DNA of 64,000 nt from Dechloromonas sp. A34 (GTDB taxonomy: Bacteria > Pseudomonadota > Gammaproteobacteria > Burkholderiales > Rhodocyclaceae): contig NZ_CP102486.1 in assembly GCF_026261605.1 (NCBI RefSeq), positions 3,472,001 through 3,536,000 of the forward strand, given 5' to 3'. Both the position numbers and the translations under genes were made by a program. Positions 27,687 through 37,026 of the stretch are shown piece after piece; the first letter of the stretch is position 1; every line of letters starts with the position of its first letter. The notes beneath the pieces are model-generated. The model did no database searches. It was not told the DNA's origin and saw only the letters and a program-made list of their open reading frames with translations.

Positions 27687-29231
27687 TTATCTTTTGCACA
27701 GTGATACCGAATATTGCACGTCTAATTTCGCCACACGCTTATCGATAGTTTCACCTCCCCCACGGACACAGCCAATTGCTTCGCGGAGGTTGAGTTCGGG
27801 ACGAAGTTGAAGCACCGCAGCGAGGCCAGCTGCGCAATAGGGAGATGCCATTGAAGTTCCGGACAGTTCCCCATACGCGTTCCTTCCGCTCGCAAGCGTG
27901 CTCAGAACATTGACGCCAGGGCAAGAGATATCTCCAGAAATGTTTGAGAATGCAGCGCGATGATTGTCAGGGCCATGTGCTTCAACGACCAATGCATTTG
28001 CCCAGCCATCTTTCTCCGCCATCAGCTTGGCTGCGTAATTGAAGGCGCTTGCCCACTGGGCCTCAAGCGGCGTGTCGAGCGTACTGCTGTCATTGCCAGC
28101 AGCCATGACAATGGCTATGTCGCGGCGCTTAGCGTATGCGAGGACGCTGGCGAAAATCCGTCCCTGATTCTTCACTTCGTTGCGGATCTGCTCTGCACCA
28201 TCAACACGCGGGTCAACGTTGAAATTCGGCATCCAGTTGTAGCCAAGGCTCAAATTTATCACCCTTACGTTTGGATTGGCCTCGAGGAAGTCAAGAACAG
28301 CAGCTAAATATTCGCTGAATTGCACCACGAACGGACTGACGCCACTGCCTTCCGGAGCCGCATCGCCGGTCAGCAGTAAAGCCGCCGATGCTTCAACGAC
28401 AGTGCAGTTCCTTAGCGCCCCCTTGGTCCCGATACCGTTGTGCTTCGCGCACATGATTCCAGCAACATGGTTGCCATGGTCGGCTGGCTTGACCGCCCCA
28501 GGAAGCCCCGCTTTTGCATCCAAATCCTCATGCGGAGCGAAACCCACATCGATGACGCCCACGACGAAAGGTGCGGTCATCAGCGGCCAAATCTTGTCGA
28601 ACTTAGAGTCAATTACCCCCCAATCTATCCTTTCGGTCGCCACGTCAGGCGCGGGCGTGGCAGGAGTGGGCTTCATAGCTGACTTCAGGACAAAAGGGGA
28701 CATCACACTATTAGGCGTAACCGACAGTAGTCGCGGATCCTTTGCCAAGTCTCGGGCCAGAAGGTCGAGCGGCGAATTCTTGACCTTAGGTAGGCTGTTC
28801 GTCGACGACTTGACTGCAGCTGCGCCCAGTCTGCGAGATGCGTCCACTACGATTGCGCCGATCTGTGGCATTGACTTGATGACGTCCAGTTGGTGGACGT
28901 TAAGGGCAGCGCGAATTTCCTCGCCCTTAAGTTTTGGGTCAAGAAGGATCAGGAGTTCATTCGCGCTCTGTAACGGTTGATGCACAGCTTTACCGCGCTT
29001 GGTAAGGCTGTAGAATATTGAATCTGGCGGCACTTTCTTTATCTCGACCGAAGCTGAGACAGTTGGGCTATGCCCTCGCGTTCCCGATCCTTCTGGAGAT
29101 TCAAGATAGGCACGCTGTTCGGCAGACGGCAGAGGGATTGTCGATTCCACCGTCTGCGCAGATGTGACGGCAACCAGCCCCATTGCGAGTGACAAACCTG
29201 CAATTTTTTGAAGCATTTTCCTTGCTGCCAT
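27687..29231 (-). CDS. Secreted subtilisin-like serine protease (S8 family)
   Basis: A signal peptide (MAARKMLQKIAGLSLAMGLVAVTSAQ) is followed by a propeptide-like region of about 200 residues (ELLILLDPKLKGEEIRAALN is typical of subtilase prosegments). The catalytic triad is visible: Asp in GVIDVGFAPHEDL, His in DHGNHVAGIMC and Ser in LSGTSMASPYCAAG, with the oxyanion Asn in MAAGNDSS. I chose the ATG at 29231 because AGGGGA precedes it and it begins the signal peptide. It lies on the island, transcribed toward the IS elements. Confidence 0.9.
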   Translation of the reverse strand: MAARKMLQKIAGLSLAMGLVAVTSAQTVESTIPLPSAEQRAYLESPEGSGTRGHSPTVSASVEIKKVPPDSIFYSLTKRGKAVHQPLQSANELLILLDPKLKGEEIRAALNVHQLDVIKSMPQIGAIVVDASRRLGAAAVKSSTNSLPKVKNSPLDLLARDLAKDPRLLSVTPNSVMSPFVLKSAMKPTPATPAPDVATERIDWGVIDSKFDKIWPLMTAPFVVGVIDVGFAPHEDLDAKAGLPGAVKPADHGNHVAGIMCAKHNGIGTKGALRNCTVVEASAALLLTGDAAPEGSGVSPFVVQFSEYLAAVLDFLEANPNVRVINLSLGYNWMPNFNVDPRVDGAEQIRNEVKNQGRIFASVLAYAKRRDIAIVMAAGNDSSTLDTPLEAQWASAFNYAAKLMAEKDGWANALVVEAHGPDNHRAAFSNISGDISCPGVNVLSTLASGRNAYGELSGTSMASPYCAAGLAAVLQLRPELNLREAIGCVRGGGETIDKRVAKLDVQYSVSLCKR

Positions 29232-29325
29232 AGTAATTCCCCTGAACGTTAAGTCGTAAACCCAATGCCGCTTCAGTGTTCGGCAACGGCTGATCCAAAA
29301 ATAAGCCCTCTTCATTCGATAACTA

Positions 29326-29781
29326 TCAGCATGAACGGCGCTCAGGCCGCCGGATGAAGGACGGGGCTCCAAGGCCAAATAAGGCGGTTGTACTGGATAG
29401 TGCTGTAGGCTTATTTCTAGTCCTGATCCTGATACTGGGAACGGACGGAAGCAGCGTTATCACCTGAATTGTCGCTAGCCAACTAGTGGTGCGAAGGATA
29501 TCTAGGTCGGTTTCACCTTGCGCTCCTCCAGATACGGATCTGGCTATCAGGGTGGGGAACTGCAGGGATTCAAGTGATCCCTGGGCGACAAAAATCCAGT
29601 GTGACTTTGAATCTACAACTACTGCTATTTGCGGCGTACCTGCCAGAGCGGCATAAAACTCGTGTGTCAGCGTCCGATCGAAACCAACCGACTTGACGAA
29701 ACCATGCGAGAAAGCAGTGAGTTGCTGACTCATGGGCGTGCTTGGTCGAAATGACGAGGCGGCTGAGTAATGACTTATCAA
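29326..29781 (-). CDS. Hypothetical protein, low confidence
   Basis: This 151-residue frame (or 135 from the ATG at 29733) sits between the protease and the lipoprotein on the same strand. Its middle (GTPQIAVVVDSKSHWIFVAQGSLESLQF) looks like real protein sequence, but the C-terminus is Arg/Ser/Pro-rich and atypical. I recognise no family and no clear signal peptide. It could be a decayed gene. Confidence 0.3.
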   Translation of the reverse strand: MISHYSAASSFRPSTPMSQQLTAFSHGFVKSVGFDRTLTHEFYAALAGTPQIAVVVDSKSHWIFVAQGSLESLQFPTLIARSVSGGAQGETDLDILRTTSWLATIQVITLLPSVPSIRIRTRNKPTALSSTTALFGLGAPSFIRRPERRSC

Positions 29782-29864
29782 AGTTTGGTATCCGTTACTT
29801 TGAGATGGTTGTAAGAAAGACCTACACCATTTTCCTGTTCAATGCGCCCCTGATCAGCCCTGGA

Positions 29865-30782
29865 TCAACTGCCGCCACTCTCTTTCTTCTTGGCTGCTTC
29901 GACGACATCCTTAATCGCTTTGATCTGTTCAACAAGCGCCGTTGCAACTGCGATATCGCTTGAAATGCCATCGTTTTTTTCGGTCTGTACGGATACACCA
30001 CACTGATCATGCGTTGTAATTTTCCCTTTGGATGGGAAACCAACAACCTGGTAATAACGCGGATCGCTGATCCGCACGCGTTGTGTGGCTATTGTCGGAG
30101 TGTCACCCGCCGCCGCAGCGTACTTGACCTTTACATCCACCGAACGACAGGCCGCGTAGACGAAATAACCGGCCTCGAACTTGTTAGGCAAATCTGAAAG
30201 TTGGCGAGCGTCAGGTGGGAGTTTGCCAATGCCTAAATCGATTCCATTTCCGACTGAGACCGTGGCACCGTTCCTCTCAACCTTTGCACCAATGAGGGAC
30301 TTCAAGACATCTACTCGAATGTCGTCCCCTGGCTCGACATGCCCCTTTTCTGCGGCAGCAATTAATGGGAGCGCAGCCAAGAATAGTTTGCCTGCCTCTC
30401 CGATGTACTTCACTCGATTGTCGATGACTTCGACACCGATTTCGCGAACCAGATCGGTGTTGGGTATCTTGACGATGTTGATGTTGGTCGAGACCCAGGA
30501 ACTGCCTGCGCGTGTTAGTGCTAACTTAATATCATGGTGCTCTTGTGGCACGGAGAGAATCTGAAGACCAGGGGCCTTTTTCTTATTAACGACGATCTCC
30601 TCCCCTCCGGTGCTGACACGAATCATTGAGCTCTGCAGGAAATACGTATCAAAGATGTCGGCGACCATATCTTTATCTGTCGCCACTTTTGTATACGCTA
30701 CGGACGGTGAGGCACATGCTCCGAGCACTAGTGGTGTCGCAGTCATCATCGACATTAAAAGCAAACGGTAATTCGAACTCAT
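29865..30782 (-). CDS. Outer-membrane-type lipoprotein, unknown
   Basis: The N-terminus MSSNYRLLLMSMMTATPLVLGACASPS has a clear lipobox (LGAC), so the mature protein should be lipidated at that Cys. The 285-residue remainder includes IVVNKKKAPGLQILSVPQEHHDIKL and RVRISDPRYYQVVGFPSKGKI and ends in an acidic/Lys coil. No known domain is recognised. It probably belongs to the same cargo as the downstream subtilisin-like protease. Confidence 0.75.
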   Translation of the reverse strand: MSSNYRLLLMSMMTATPLVLGACASPSVAYTKVATDKDMVADIFDTYFLQSSMIRVSTGGEEIVVNKKKAPGLQILSVPQEHHDIKLALTRAGSSWVSTNINIVKIPNTDLVREIGVEVIDNRVKYIGEAGKLFLAALPLIAAAEKGHVEPGDDIRVDVLKSLIGAKVERNGATVSVGNGIDLGIGKLPPDARQLSDLPNKFEAGYFVYAACRSVDVKVKYAAAAGDTPTIATQRVRISDPRYYQVVGFPSKGKITTHDQCGVSVQTEKNDGISSDIAVATALVEQIKAIKDVVEAAKKKESGGS

Positions 30783-31040
30783 CGCTTTCCCCTCCGTTGT
30801 TGTTTCTCGCCGCTAAGCGCCTGCAAACCGCGCTCATTTGTATTCTGAAATTGCAAATAGGTATATCAATTTCAATTTAGGTGAATTCTTTGCCATGTTG
30901 GCGGCACACGAGATCAATAACCGGAAAATCGAAGACAGTTGAACAGTCCAAATCACTGTCAAATTTTCCTAAGGTCGGTAGAGCCTGACTCTTTACTACC
31001 CCGTTGCCATGAAGGCTACTCTTTGTCATAGTCAGTGCGC

Positions 31041-31058
31041 ATCATCCGTATGGATGAT
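31041..31058. promoter_or_regulatory. Palindromic operator-like site upstream of the LuxR-type gene
   Basis: ATCATCC-GTAT-GGATGAT is a perfect 7-base inverted repeat 77 bases before the LuxR-type start. A second copy with a different spacer occurs at 32472-32489. Paired half-sites of this size suit a dimeric regulator. Confidence 0.5.
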
Positions 31059-31134
31059 TGCGATACGCTGAACGGGATCGCGAGGTCGATGGATCAACGG
31101 CTTTGGATGACGCGGGGGACGCAGCATTAATCAG

Positions 31135-31932
31135 ATGAACAACGGGCTAGTGCCCGACACTACACCACCGAAAGAGATAGGCGAAGGTCGGTCAGGCGAC
31201 GCACCGACCTGTCGCGGCGTTCGTCCGGATTGCGCTCTCGACTCACCCAGAGATCCGATTTGCGCGGACTGTTTGTTTCTCCATGGACGGAATTTCCAGA
31301 CACCGGAAGATCTGGATTTTCTTCAGCATTGCCGTGCCATCCGCCAGTATGTCGATCAGGGTGCTGGTGCCATCTTCTCTCCGTATGTGGCCGCATTTCT
31401 GGTTTCCCAACGTGGGCGAATTGTCGATATCGATAAACGCTCAGTCGCGTTCCTGCGCTCTGGCAGCGTACTCACGATTCGCCACAACCACATCTGGGCA
31501 CCGGATCCCGCGTTCAATGGCGTACTGTCGATGGCCATCGAAAGTGCCGCCCGCGAAGGTGCAGCGGAAACCTTGATTTGCCAAGGCGACGCGGCAGCGC
31601 AAACGCGCTATTCGATACTGCTTGAACCGAACCGGGATGGCACGAAAACCCTGTCCGGGCAGTCACAAACTATAGCGTGTCTTGTGTTTCCGCTGGGTCG
31701 ACGCCGTATTGCCAGTGCACGGCAACTGATGTCCATGTTTGGGCTTTCGGCTGCCGAGTCCCGATTGGCGCGGGCTTTGTGCCATGGCGAAACGCTGGAT
31801 GAGTTTGCCTCGGTGCAGGGCGTCAAAATCCCCACAGTCAAGACACAATTGAGATCCGTTTTTGCAAAAACTCAGACGGATCGGCAGGTCACATTGGTTA
31901 CGCTGATTGCGGGGATTCCCCCATTACGCTAG
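31135..31932 (+). CDS. LuxR-type HTH transcriptional regulator
   Basis: The C-terminus has a LuxR-like HTH: FGLSAAESRLARALCHGETLDEFASVQGVKIPTVKTQLRSVFAKTQTDRQVTLVTLI. The N-terminal ~190 residues hold a Cys cluster (CALDSPRDPICADCLFLHG) and a region that could be a PAS-like sensor, but I cannot assign it. No receiver domain is present. It is divergent from the lipoprotein/subtilisin-like pair and lies upstream of the protease operon, so it may control either. That is inference. Confidence 0.8.
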   Translation: MNNGLVPDTTPPKEIGEGRSGDAPTCRGVRPDCALDSPRDPICADCLFLHGRNFQTPEDLDFLQHCRAIRQYVDQGAGAIFSPYVAAFLVSQRGRIVDIDKRSVAFLRSGSVLTIRHNHIWAPDPAFNGVLSMAIESAAREGAAETLICQGDAAAQTRYSILLEPNRDGTKTLSGQSQTIACLVFPLGRRRIASARQLMSMFGLSAAESRLARALCHGETLDEFASVQGVKIPTVKTQLRSVFAKTQTDRQVTLVTLIAGIPPLR

Positions 31933-32716
31933 TCGAAGGCTGCGATTGCTTGCTTGCTGTGGGCAGCTCCTCAAAGCCCACGTGTTGGGATCCGGAGGTT
32001 GCGCGAATGCGTGAATAGTCGACTGATAGTGGCATGGTTTCGAACGCCTAGTTCGAGTAGAGGGTGCTGAGCCAATTTAGCGATTTGCTTGCCATCTTCT
32101 TGATGCATCCATCACCTCTCGTTCGGCAAAGGCAAGGATCCGGGGATTTTCCCTGGATGACCGTGAACTGTTATAGCCCGTCTTGGGTTAATGCTAGGTA
32201 GGCCCCTTCACCCCATACTGAGTGGTCATCAATATCTGTCGGTCCCGCGTCTCGCCACCGAAGCAGCCGTGACCAGTGAGGGCAGAAGGTGATCCGATAC
32301 GTCGGCGCGTCCATTCCAAACGAGCCGAGAAAACATCTGACGACGTGTCGATGATCGCCCACGTCTCCGCGACTTCACCGGTCTCGCGCTTATCCCCAAT
32401 AGTACCCCCTGCCAAGTGCAGGCGTATTCAGGTCACATTCGATTTCTTCATGCCATCAACAGCGAAAGCTGATCATCCATGTGGATGATGCCAATACTAT
32501 ATGACATAGAGTAGCCTTTCTCTCAATTGGTTTAGCAACCGGACGCAAGGCCTCAGGCCAGTAACGTCAAAATTGCGGGAGGAAGAACTATGACCAATGC
32601 CTCTGGTGTGATGGTCTGGCGGAGATGAAGGTACTCGCGCTGCTGATCTCCTTCTTCAAGGGAGGTAGGTGAAGATGGCTACCTCTGTCTCGCGATACTG
32701 ACTCGTCTGGGATCCA
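31933..32716. other. Intergenic stretch with second palindrome, no supported gene
   Basis: No frame in these 784 bases has a convincing product. The notable element is the palindrome at 32472-32489. The right part (about 32560-32716) borders a transposase fragment and may itself be decayed insertion-sequence DNA. Confidence 0.5.
32472..32489. promoter_or_regulatory. Second copy of the ATCATCC-N4-GGATGAT palindrome
   Basis: ATCATCC-ATGT-GGATGAT matches the site at 31041-31058 in both half-sites. The flanking bases are also partly alike (CAATAC against CGATAC just downstream). It lies upstream of the transposase fragment and the clostripain-metzincin operon. Confidence 0.5.
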
Positions 32717-32917
32717 GTGGCACGACGAGACAGCGGCAGCTTGTGCATTCGCAAACGAATTGAAGAAATCTTTGGTTGGGCGAAGACGGTAGGCGGCCTT
32801 CGCAAGACCTGTTTTATTCGATTGGCAAAGGTAAAGGCTGAAACGACCTTTACCCTGGCTGCTTACAACCTGACGCGAATGGCGACGATCTTTGGCTGGC
32901 GATTGAACACGGTGTAG
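32717..32917 (+). pseudogene. C-terminal fragment of an IS5-family transposase
   Basis: The 66-residue frame contains KRIEEIFGWAKTVGGLRKTCFIRLAKVKAETTFTLAAYNLTRMATIFGW, the typical end of IS5-family DDE transposases (the Glu of the triad is in RIEEIFGW). The N-terminal part of the gene is absent. It marks past insertion-sequence activity in the island. Confidence 0.85.
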
Positions 32918-33198
32918 GGCGAAATCCGCCCACCGGTTGCCGATAGGCAGCTAAAACCCCGATACGGGGCCAAAATCCTGCTGAAATCGGGTTTCAAGGC
33001 GCGGCAAGGGGTTCCAAATATTCGGTTTATGCTTGTCAGAGTTCGATTGCCGGAGGCGTCAGGGGAAAATTCAACGACCTGTTATAGCGTACGCTTTGGC
33101 CATGCCCTGTGCTTATTGTCGGAGCGTTGTGATGCTCCTCCAAACGGACTTTTCCCGGGCCATAGTCGCTGTATCGCTGGACAACAATTGGAGGAGAA

Positions 33199-34584
33199 AT
33201 GAGAGCGTTACAGTTGCATATTGATAATTGCTATCACAGGCGACTGCGCCTCGGATTGGCGGCAGTCATTCTCTCTTTAGCACTTATCTCCGGCGTTGGG
33301 CCCGCGGTCGCGGATGTCGTCAAGCCGAAGGAATGGACAGTGCTGATCTTCATGAACGGCAAGAACGACCTCGAGGAGTTCGCCATCGAGGACTTCAAGG
33401 AACTCGCGTCCGTAGGCAGCACGGGGGACGTAGACTTCGTGGTCCAGATGGGACGTCCCCAGCGCCGACCTGGCGAGCAGGCATCGCTGAAGGAGGTGCT
33501 AGGCGGTTGGAGTGGCGCTAGGCGATTCCACGTGGCGAAGGGTTCTACGCCCGGGCCTGGCGAAGAGATCGAGATCGTTGGCTCAGGGAAGAGTGTTGAT
33601 ATGGGTGCCCCCGCGACTCTTGCTGATTTTCTCAGGTGGGGAAAGGCGGCTTTCCCTGCGCGGAGGTATGCGGTGGTCATTTGGAATCATGGCCAAGGCT
33701 ATAGATTGATCCTGCCGGCCGACGGCGCTAAAGCGGCGGCCGCACCAGCACCGGATCGGGCCGAGCGAGCGAGCGCGGGTATCAGCCATCGCGCCGTTTC
33801 GCAGGACATCGACACAGGATCAATCATTTACAACGCTGACCTGAAGGCTTCGCTGAGTTCTGTGTTTGGATCGGAGCTTCGACTTGTGGGATTCGATGCG
33901 TGCTTGATGGCAATGCTGGAAACCGCGTACGAGTTGCGGGACGTAGCGCCGATCATGGTCGCCAGCGAAGAGCTAGAACCGGGCAATGGCTGGAACTACA
34001 CAAGCGTCGCAAGCCTCTTGACGCGACACCCCGAGGACTCCGAAGACCAACTCGCAGCCTCTCTTGTCAAAAGTTATCGCGACACTTACGGCGATAACGA
34101 CAACACCACACTGAGTGCTATTAAGCTGGGAGCAGCAAAGCCGTTGGCCGCCGAAATGAGTGCACTAAGCGACGCCCTTCTGATGGATCGAGTGAAGCAC
34201 TTCCCCATTGTGAAGGCTGCCAGGGCAGACCGCGGCGCATACAACGAGCCGCGAAATCCGGTCACTATAGACCTCATTGGCTTCCTAGGCGCGCTCGAAC
34301 GCAGGCTTGAGGAGGCGGCATCGTCGTCACCCGCGCTTGCGCACACCCGCAATGCCCGCAACCTCGCCAAATCGATGGTGGTAGCGAACTACACGTCGTC
34401 GCGGCGTGGAGAACCTTACGGCTCTAATGGCATCGCCATCTACTTCCCGGCGACGAAGGCGGCCTTCAACCGCGATAGCTGGAGCGATGGCTACCTTCGC
34501 AGCAATGAATTCAAGAAGATCGACTTCGTGGCGAGCGAGAGATGGAGCATCTTTCTGCAGGTTTACCTCGGCTTGCCGAACTAA
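33199..34584 (+). CDS. Secreted clostripain-like cysteine protease (C11 family)
   Basis: An N-terminal hydrophobic signal (about residues 17-39, ending AVAD) precedes a C11 caspase-fold domain that starts EWTVLIFMNGKNDLEEFA. The catalytic His is H164 in VVIWNHGQGY and the Cys is C235 in LVGFDACLMAMLE. Between them lies a roughly 45-residue Ala/Pro-rich stretch that could be an autocleavage linker, as in clostripain. GGAGGAG precedes the ATG. The stop overlaps the start of the next gene (TAATG), so the two proteases are translationally coupled. Confidence 0.9.
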   Translation: MRALQLHIDNCYHRRLRLGLAAVILSLALISGVGPAVADVVKPKEWTVLIFMNGKNDLEEFAIEDFKELASVGSTGDVDFVVQMGRPQRRPGEQASLKEVLGGWSGARRFHVAKGSTPGPGEEIEIVGSGKSVDMGAPATLADFLRWGKAAFPARRYAVVIWNHGQGYRLILPADGAKAAAAPAPDRAERASAGISHRAVSQDIDTGSIIYNADLKASLSSVFGSELRLVGFDACLMAMLETAYELRDVAPIMVASEELEPGNGWNYTSVASLLTRHPEDSEDQLAASLVKSYRDTYGDNDNTTLSAIKLGAAKPLAAEMSALSDALLMDRVKHFPIVKAARADRGAYNEPRNPVTIDLIGFLGALERRLEEAASSSPALAHTRNARNLAKSMVVANYTSSRRGEPYGSNGIAIYFPATKAAFNRDSWSDGYLRSNEFKKIDFVASERWSIFLQVYLGLPN

Positions 34585-36446
34585 TGACGGGTGTTGTGCG
34601 CCTACTGATTTTATTGCTGGCTGGGTTTCTTACGCCGACGCACCAAGCTCAGTCCGCCGTGTGCGTGTTTAAACAGCTGCCTTTGGCGCCTATGCCGCAA
34701 CCTGGCGAGGCGAATGTGGCTCCAAGGATAGACCCTTACGTCCTTGAACCAGTGCGGGGCGCCAACCCGACCAGGCCGTTCACCTTGGAGTTCGTGTCTG
34801 CGGGTCCAGCGTGGTTCCACTGGCGTTCGCCTAGCGCCGGCAACGGTCCGCGCCTTCAGCAACGGGTGGTCATTGACGTGCAGCCCGCCGGCTCGTCTGA
34901 GTTCGTCACGTTCTGCAGCACCGACTGGACGCCTGTAGATATGTTGCCAACCTTTGGGCGTTCCCAACTGGTAACACAGTCGAGTGGAGCGGCGAGCCGG
35001 TGGCGGATCCGTGTTTTCCAGCACAACACTACCCCCGAAATTACCATTCTTGATGAGAATCTCTCCGAAGTCATGGTATCGGGAGCAGGTGTTGATGCTT
35101 CACATGCGAAAGTCGATCCGCCGCCCTTGCCCTATTTTGACTTCCTCCGGCCTCCGATCGGCCTCCAAGTACCTGCCTGCCAAGTTGGCACGTCGCTGGC
35201 GCCACCCGACGTCGGGCTAGTGCAGCGTACCCGCCTTCCGGCGGGCGCACTCGACACGCCGGGCGAAATCCATGCTCTGAGCGGCAGGAACATCTATGTC
35301 AAGGTCAATGAATGGCCGTCCGACAACTCTGTAGCTATCCGCTTCGACGCCAAACCAATCGGCCAAGCCGTAGCATCGACCGGGATTTGCGCGAGTAACC
35401 TGACCCGCGACGGAGTGCCTTCGGGGAGCTGGATATCGGCAAGTATTCCCTGGAATTTCGTTGGTGACACACTGCGCTGGACCGTCAATTTGGCTAGCGG
35501 CACACCATCCTCTGCGGTCGATATCGAGGTATATAGGGACCGACAACCCAGTCGGCCGTCTACGGCGGACACACATGCGGCTGACGTTTATACTTGTACC
35601 CGATTGCCGGACGGAGCGCAGAAATCGGCCCCAACGAAACAGGTTGCAGTTTTTCAGGGCGCGTACGCATTAACGGTCAGAACTGGTCTTTTGGAACTGG
35701 GTATATCTGGTGAGCCATACAGCAAGGCGGTCAACGCGCTGCTCAACGCCATAATGCTTTGGCGCAGCACGTGCACGAAGTGCACCCCATATCAGTTCTC
35801 GGTAATCGCCGTCGACGGCGATGTCTATGTCCCTCAGGACATGCTGAAAGGTACTCCTGAGAACTATCGCGCCACGTTCGCAACGCGCTACCCTTGGCAA
35901 AAGAGAATAATCGTAGAGAAGAACTCCGGTGCATTCACAACCGCAAAATCATTTGCGAAGATGAGCGGCACGCTGCGACAGAAGCGTCGGTTCTGCAACC
36001 AACTGGCAGAGGAAAACAACAAGTTCGCCGCCGCTGATTCTCCCCTTTGCAGAGCCACCAAGGCCGCCAGAGATGAGGAGATGATCATCAACATCCAGTG
36101 GGACAAGGAGAGTATGCCCTGCGGGAATCGCACTGGTATCGTTGCATGCTGGAACGGCACTGACCTGATAAGGATGAATCTCGGTGAATTCTCATTCTAT
36201 GCGGGTGATATCGGCCAGGTCCTGGTAGGGTCTTCCCCCCGGCAGGTGGACTTAATTCGTGTCTTCACACATGAAGTCGGACACTGGCTTGGACTCGGTC
36301 ATCTCGAACAGAAGGGCAGCGTTATGAATAAGAGCTTCTCCAGCGTTCGCTGCGTAGACGACGCAGCTCAGGCGATCATCAACTCAATAGCCGCTGGTAC
36401 AACTTCGCCCTCGTACCAACCCGAGGCGTTGCTCTATGCGGACTAG
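34584..36446 (+). CDS. Secreted metzincin-like zinc metalloprotease
   Basis: A signal peptide (MTGVVRLLILLLAGFLTPTHQAQS) is followed by about 350 residues of beta-rich sequence that I cannot assign. A C-terminal protease domain follows. The zinc motif HEVGHWLGLGH is at residues 563-573, and a Met-turn-like SVMNKS follows at about 579-584, as in matrixin-type metzincins. The start is set at 34584 because it overlaps the clostripain stop and begins the signal peptide. The protein is rich in Cys pairs (CTKCTP, FCNQLA, LCRATKA, PCGN, ACWN), which fits an exported protein. Confidence 0.85.
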   Translation: MTGVVRLLILLLAGFLTPTHQAQSAVCVFKQLPLAPMPQPGEANVAPRIDPYVLEPVRGANPTRPFTLEFVSAGPAWFHWRSPSAGNGPRLQQRVVIDVQPAGSSEFVTFCSTDWTPVDMLPTFGRSQLVTQSSGAASRWRIRVFQHNTTPEITILDENLSEVMVSGAGVDASHAKVDPPPLPYFDFLRPPIGLQVPACQVGTSLAPPDVGLVQRTRLPAGALDTPGEIHALSGRNIYVKVNEWPSDNSVAIRFDAKPIGQAVASTGICASNLTRDGVPSGSWISASIPWNFVGDTLRWTVNLASGTPSSAVDIEVYRDRQPSRPSTADTHAADVYTCTRLPDGAQKSAPTKQVAVFQGAYALTVRTGLLELGISGEPYSKAVNALLNAIMLWRSTCTKCTPYQFSVIAVDGDVYVPQDMLKGTPENYRATFATRYPWQKRIIVEKNSGAFTTAKSFAKMSGTLRQKRRFCNQLAEENNKFAAADSPLCRATKAARDEEMIINIQWDKESMPCGNRTGIVACWNGTDLIRMNLGEFSFYAGDIGQVLVGSSPRQVDLIRVFTHEVGHWLGLGHLEQKGSVMNKSFSSVRCVDDAAQAIINSIAAGTTSPSYQPEALLYAD

Positions 36447-36870
36447 GACCGGCCGAGTTCAACGCGTTGTAGTGATCCTGGGCCTGGCATGCTTTTGGCC
36501 GATGCTTGGCGCATGCGCCAGTGAGGGCAAGCCAACCGAACCCACTTTGGCCGACACGAACGTGGTGATCAATGCCGGCAACTTCTACCGGAGGCAGATC
36601 GTGTCGAGCCTTTCGTGGAGGCCTTCCCTAAGCGCCAACTGCAATTCGTTGCGCCATCGCATCGTGCAAGTGGCTGCCGATCAGCCGCTGATAGACCCGG
36701 TCTTACTTCCCGATAGCGCAATAGCATGGATTGACGCGCAGCAACGCGCCGAGGAAAACAGTCTGGCATTACTAGCAATGTTCTCTGAGTTAATCTACGA
36801 GGCAATACGTGGTGACTGCTTCATGGCGCCTGGACAGGCAAAGGCGGGTGACCACCAGAGCTTACGTTGA
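36436..36870 (+). CDS. Small lipoprotein, unknown, last gene of the protease operon
   Basis: The N-terminus VVVILGLACFWPMLGACASEGK shows a lipobox (LGAC). The mature part of about 115 residues has four helical segments and two Cys, with no known domain. The start overlaps the metalloprotease 3' end by 11 bases, so the three genes form one operon. A role as inhibitor, chaperone or membrane anchor of the proteases is possible but unproven. Confidence 0.7.
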   Translation: MRTRTGRVQRVVVILGLACFWPMLGACASEGKPTEPTLADTNVVINAGNFYRRQIVSSLSWRPSLSANCNSLRHRIVQVAADQPLIDPVLLPDSAIAWIDAQQRAEENSLALLAMFSELIYEAIRGDCFMAPGQAKAGDHQSLR

Positions 36871-37026
36871 CTTTGGTAAGCAGCTGCTGGCACTGACATT
36901 GAGTAATGGCTACTGTCTCCAATGCGCAAAGGCCCGCCACTAACCGCACCGAAACGGCCTTAGCAGGGCCACAGCAAGCCACCTCGCCGAGGCTTCGGGC
37001 TGCATTTCACGGGCTGCGGCCGTCGC

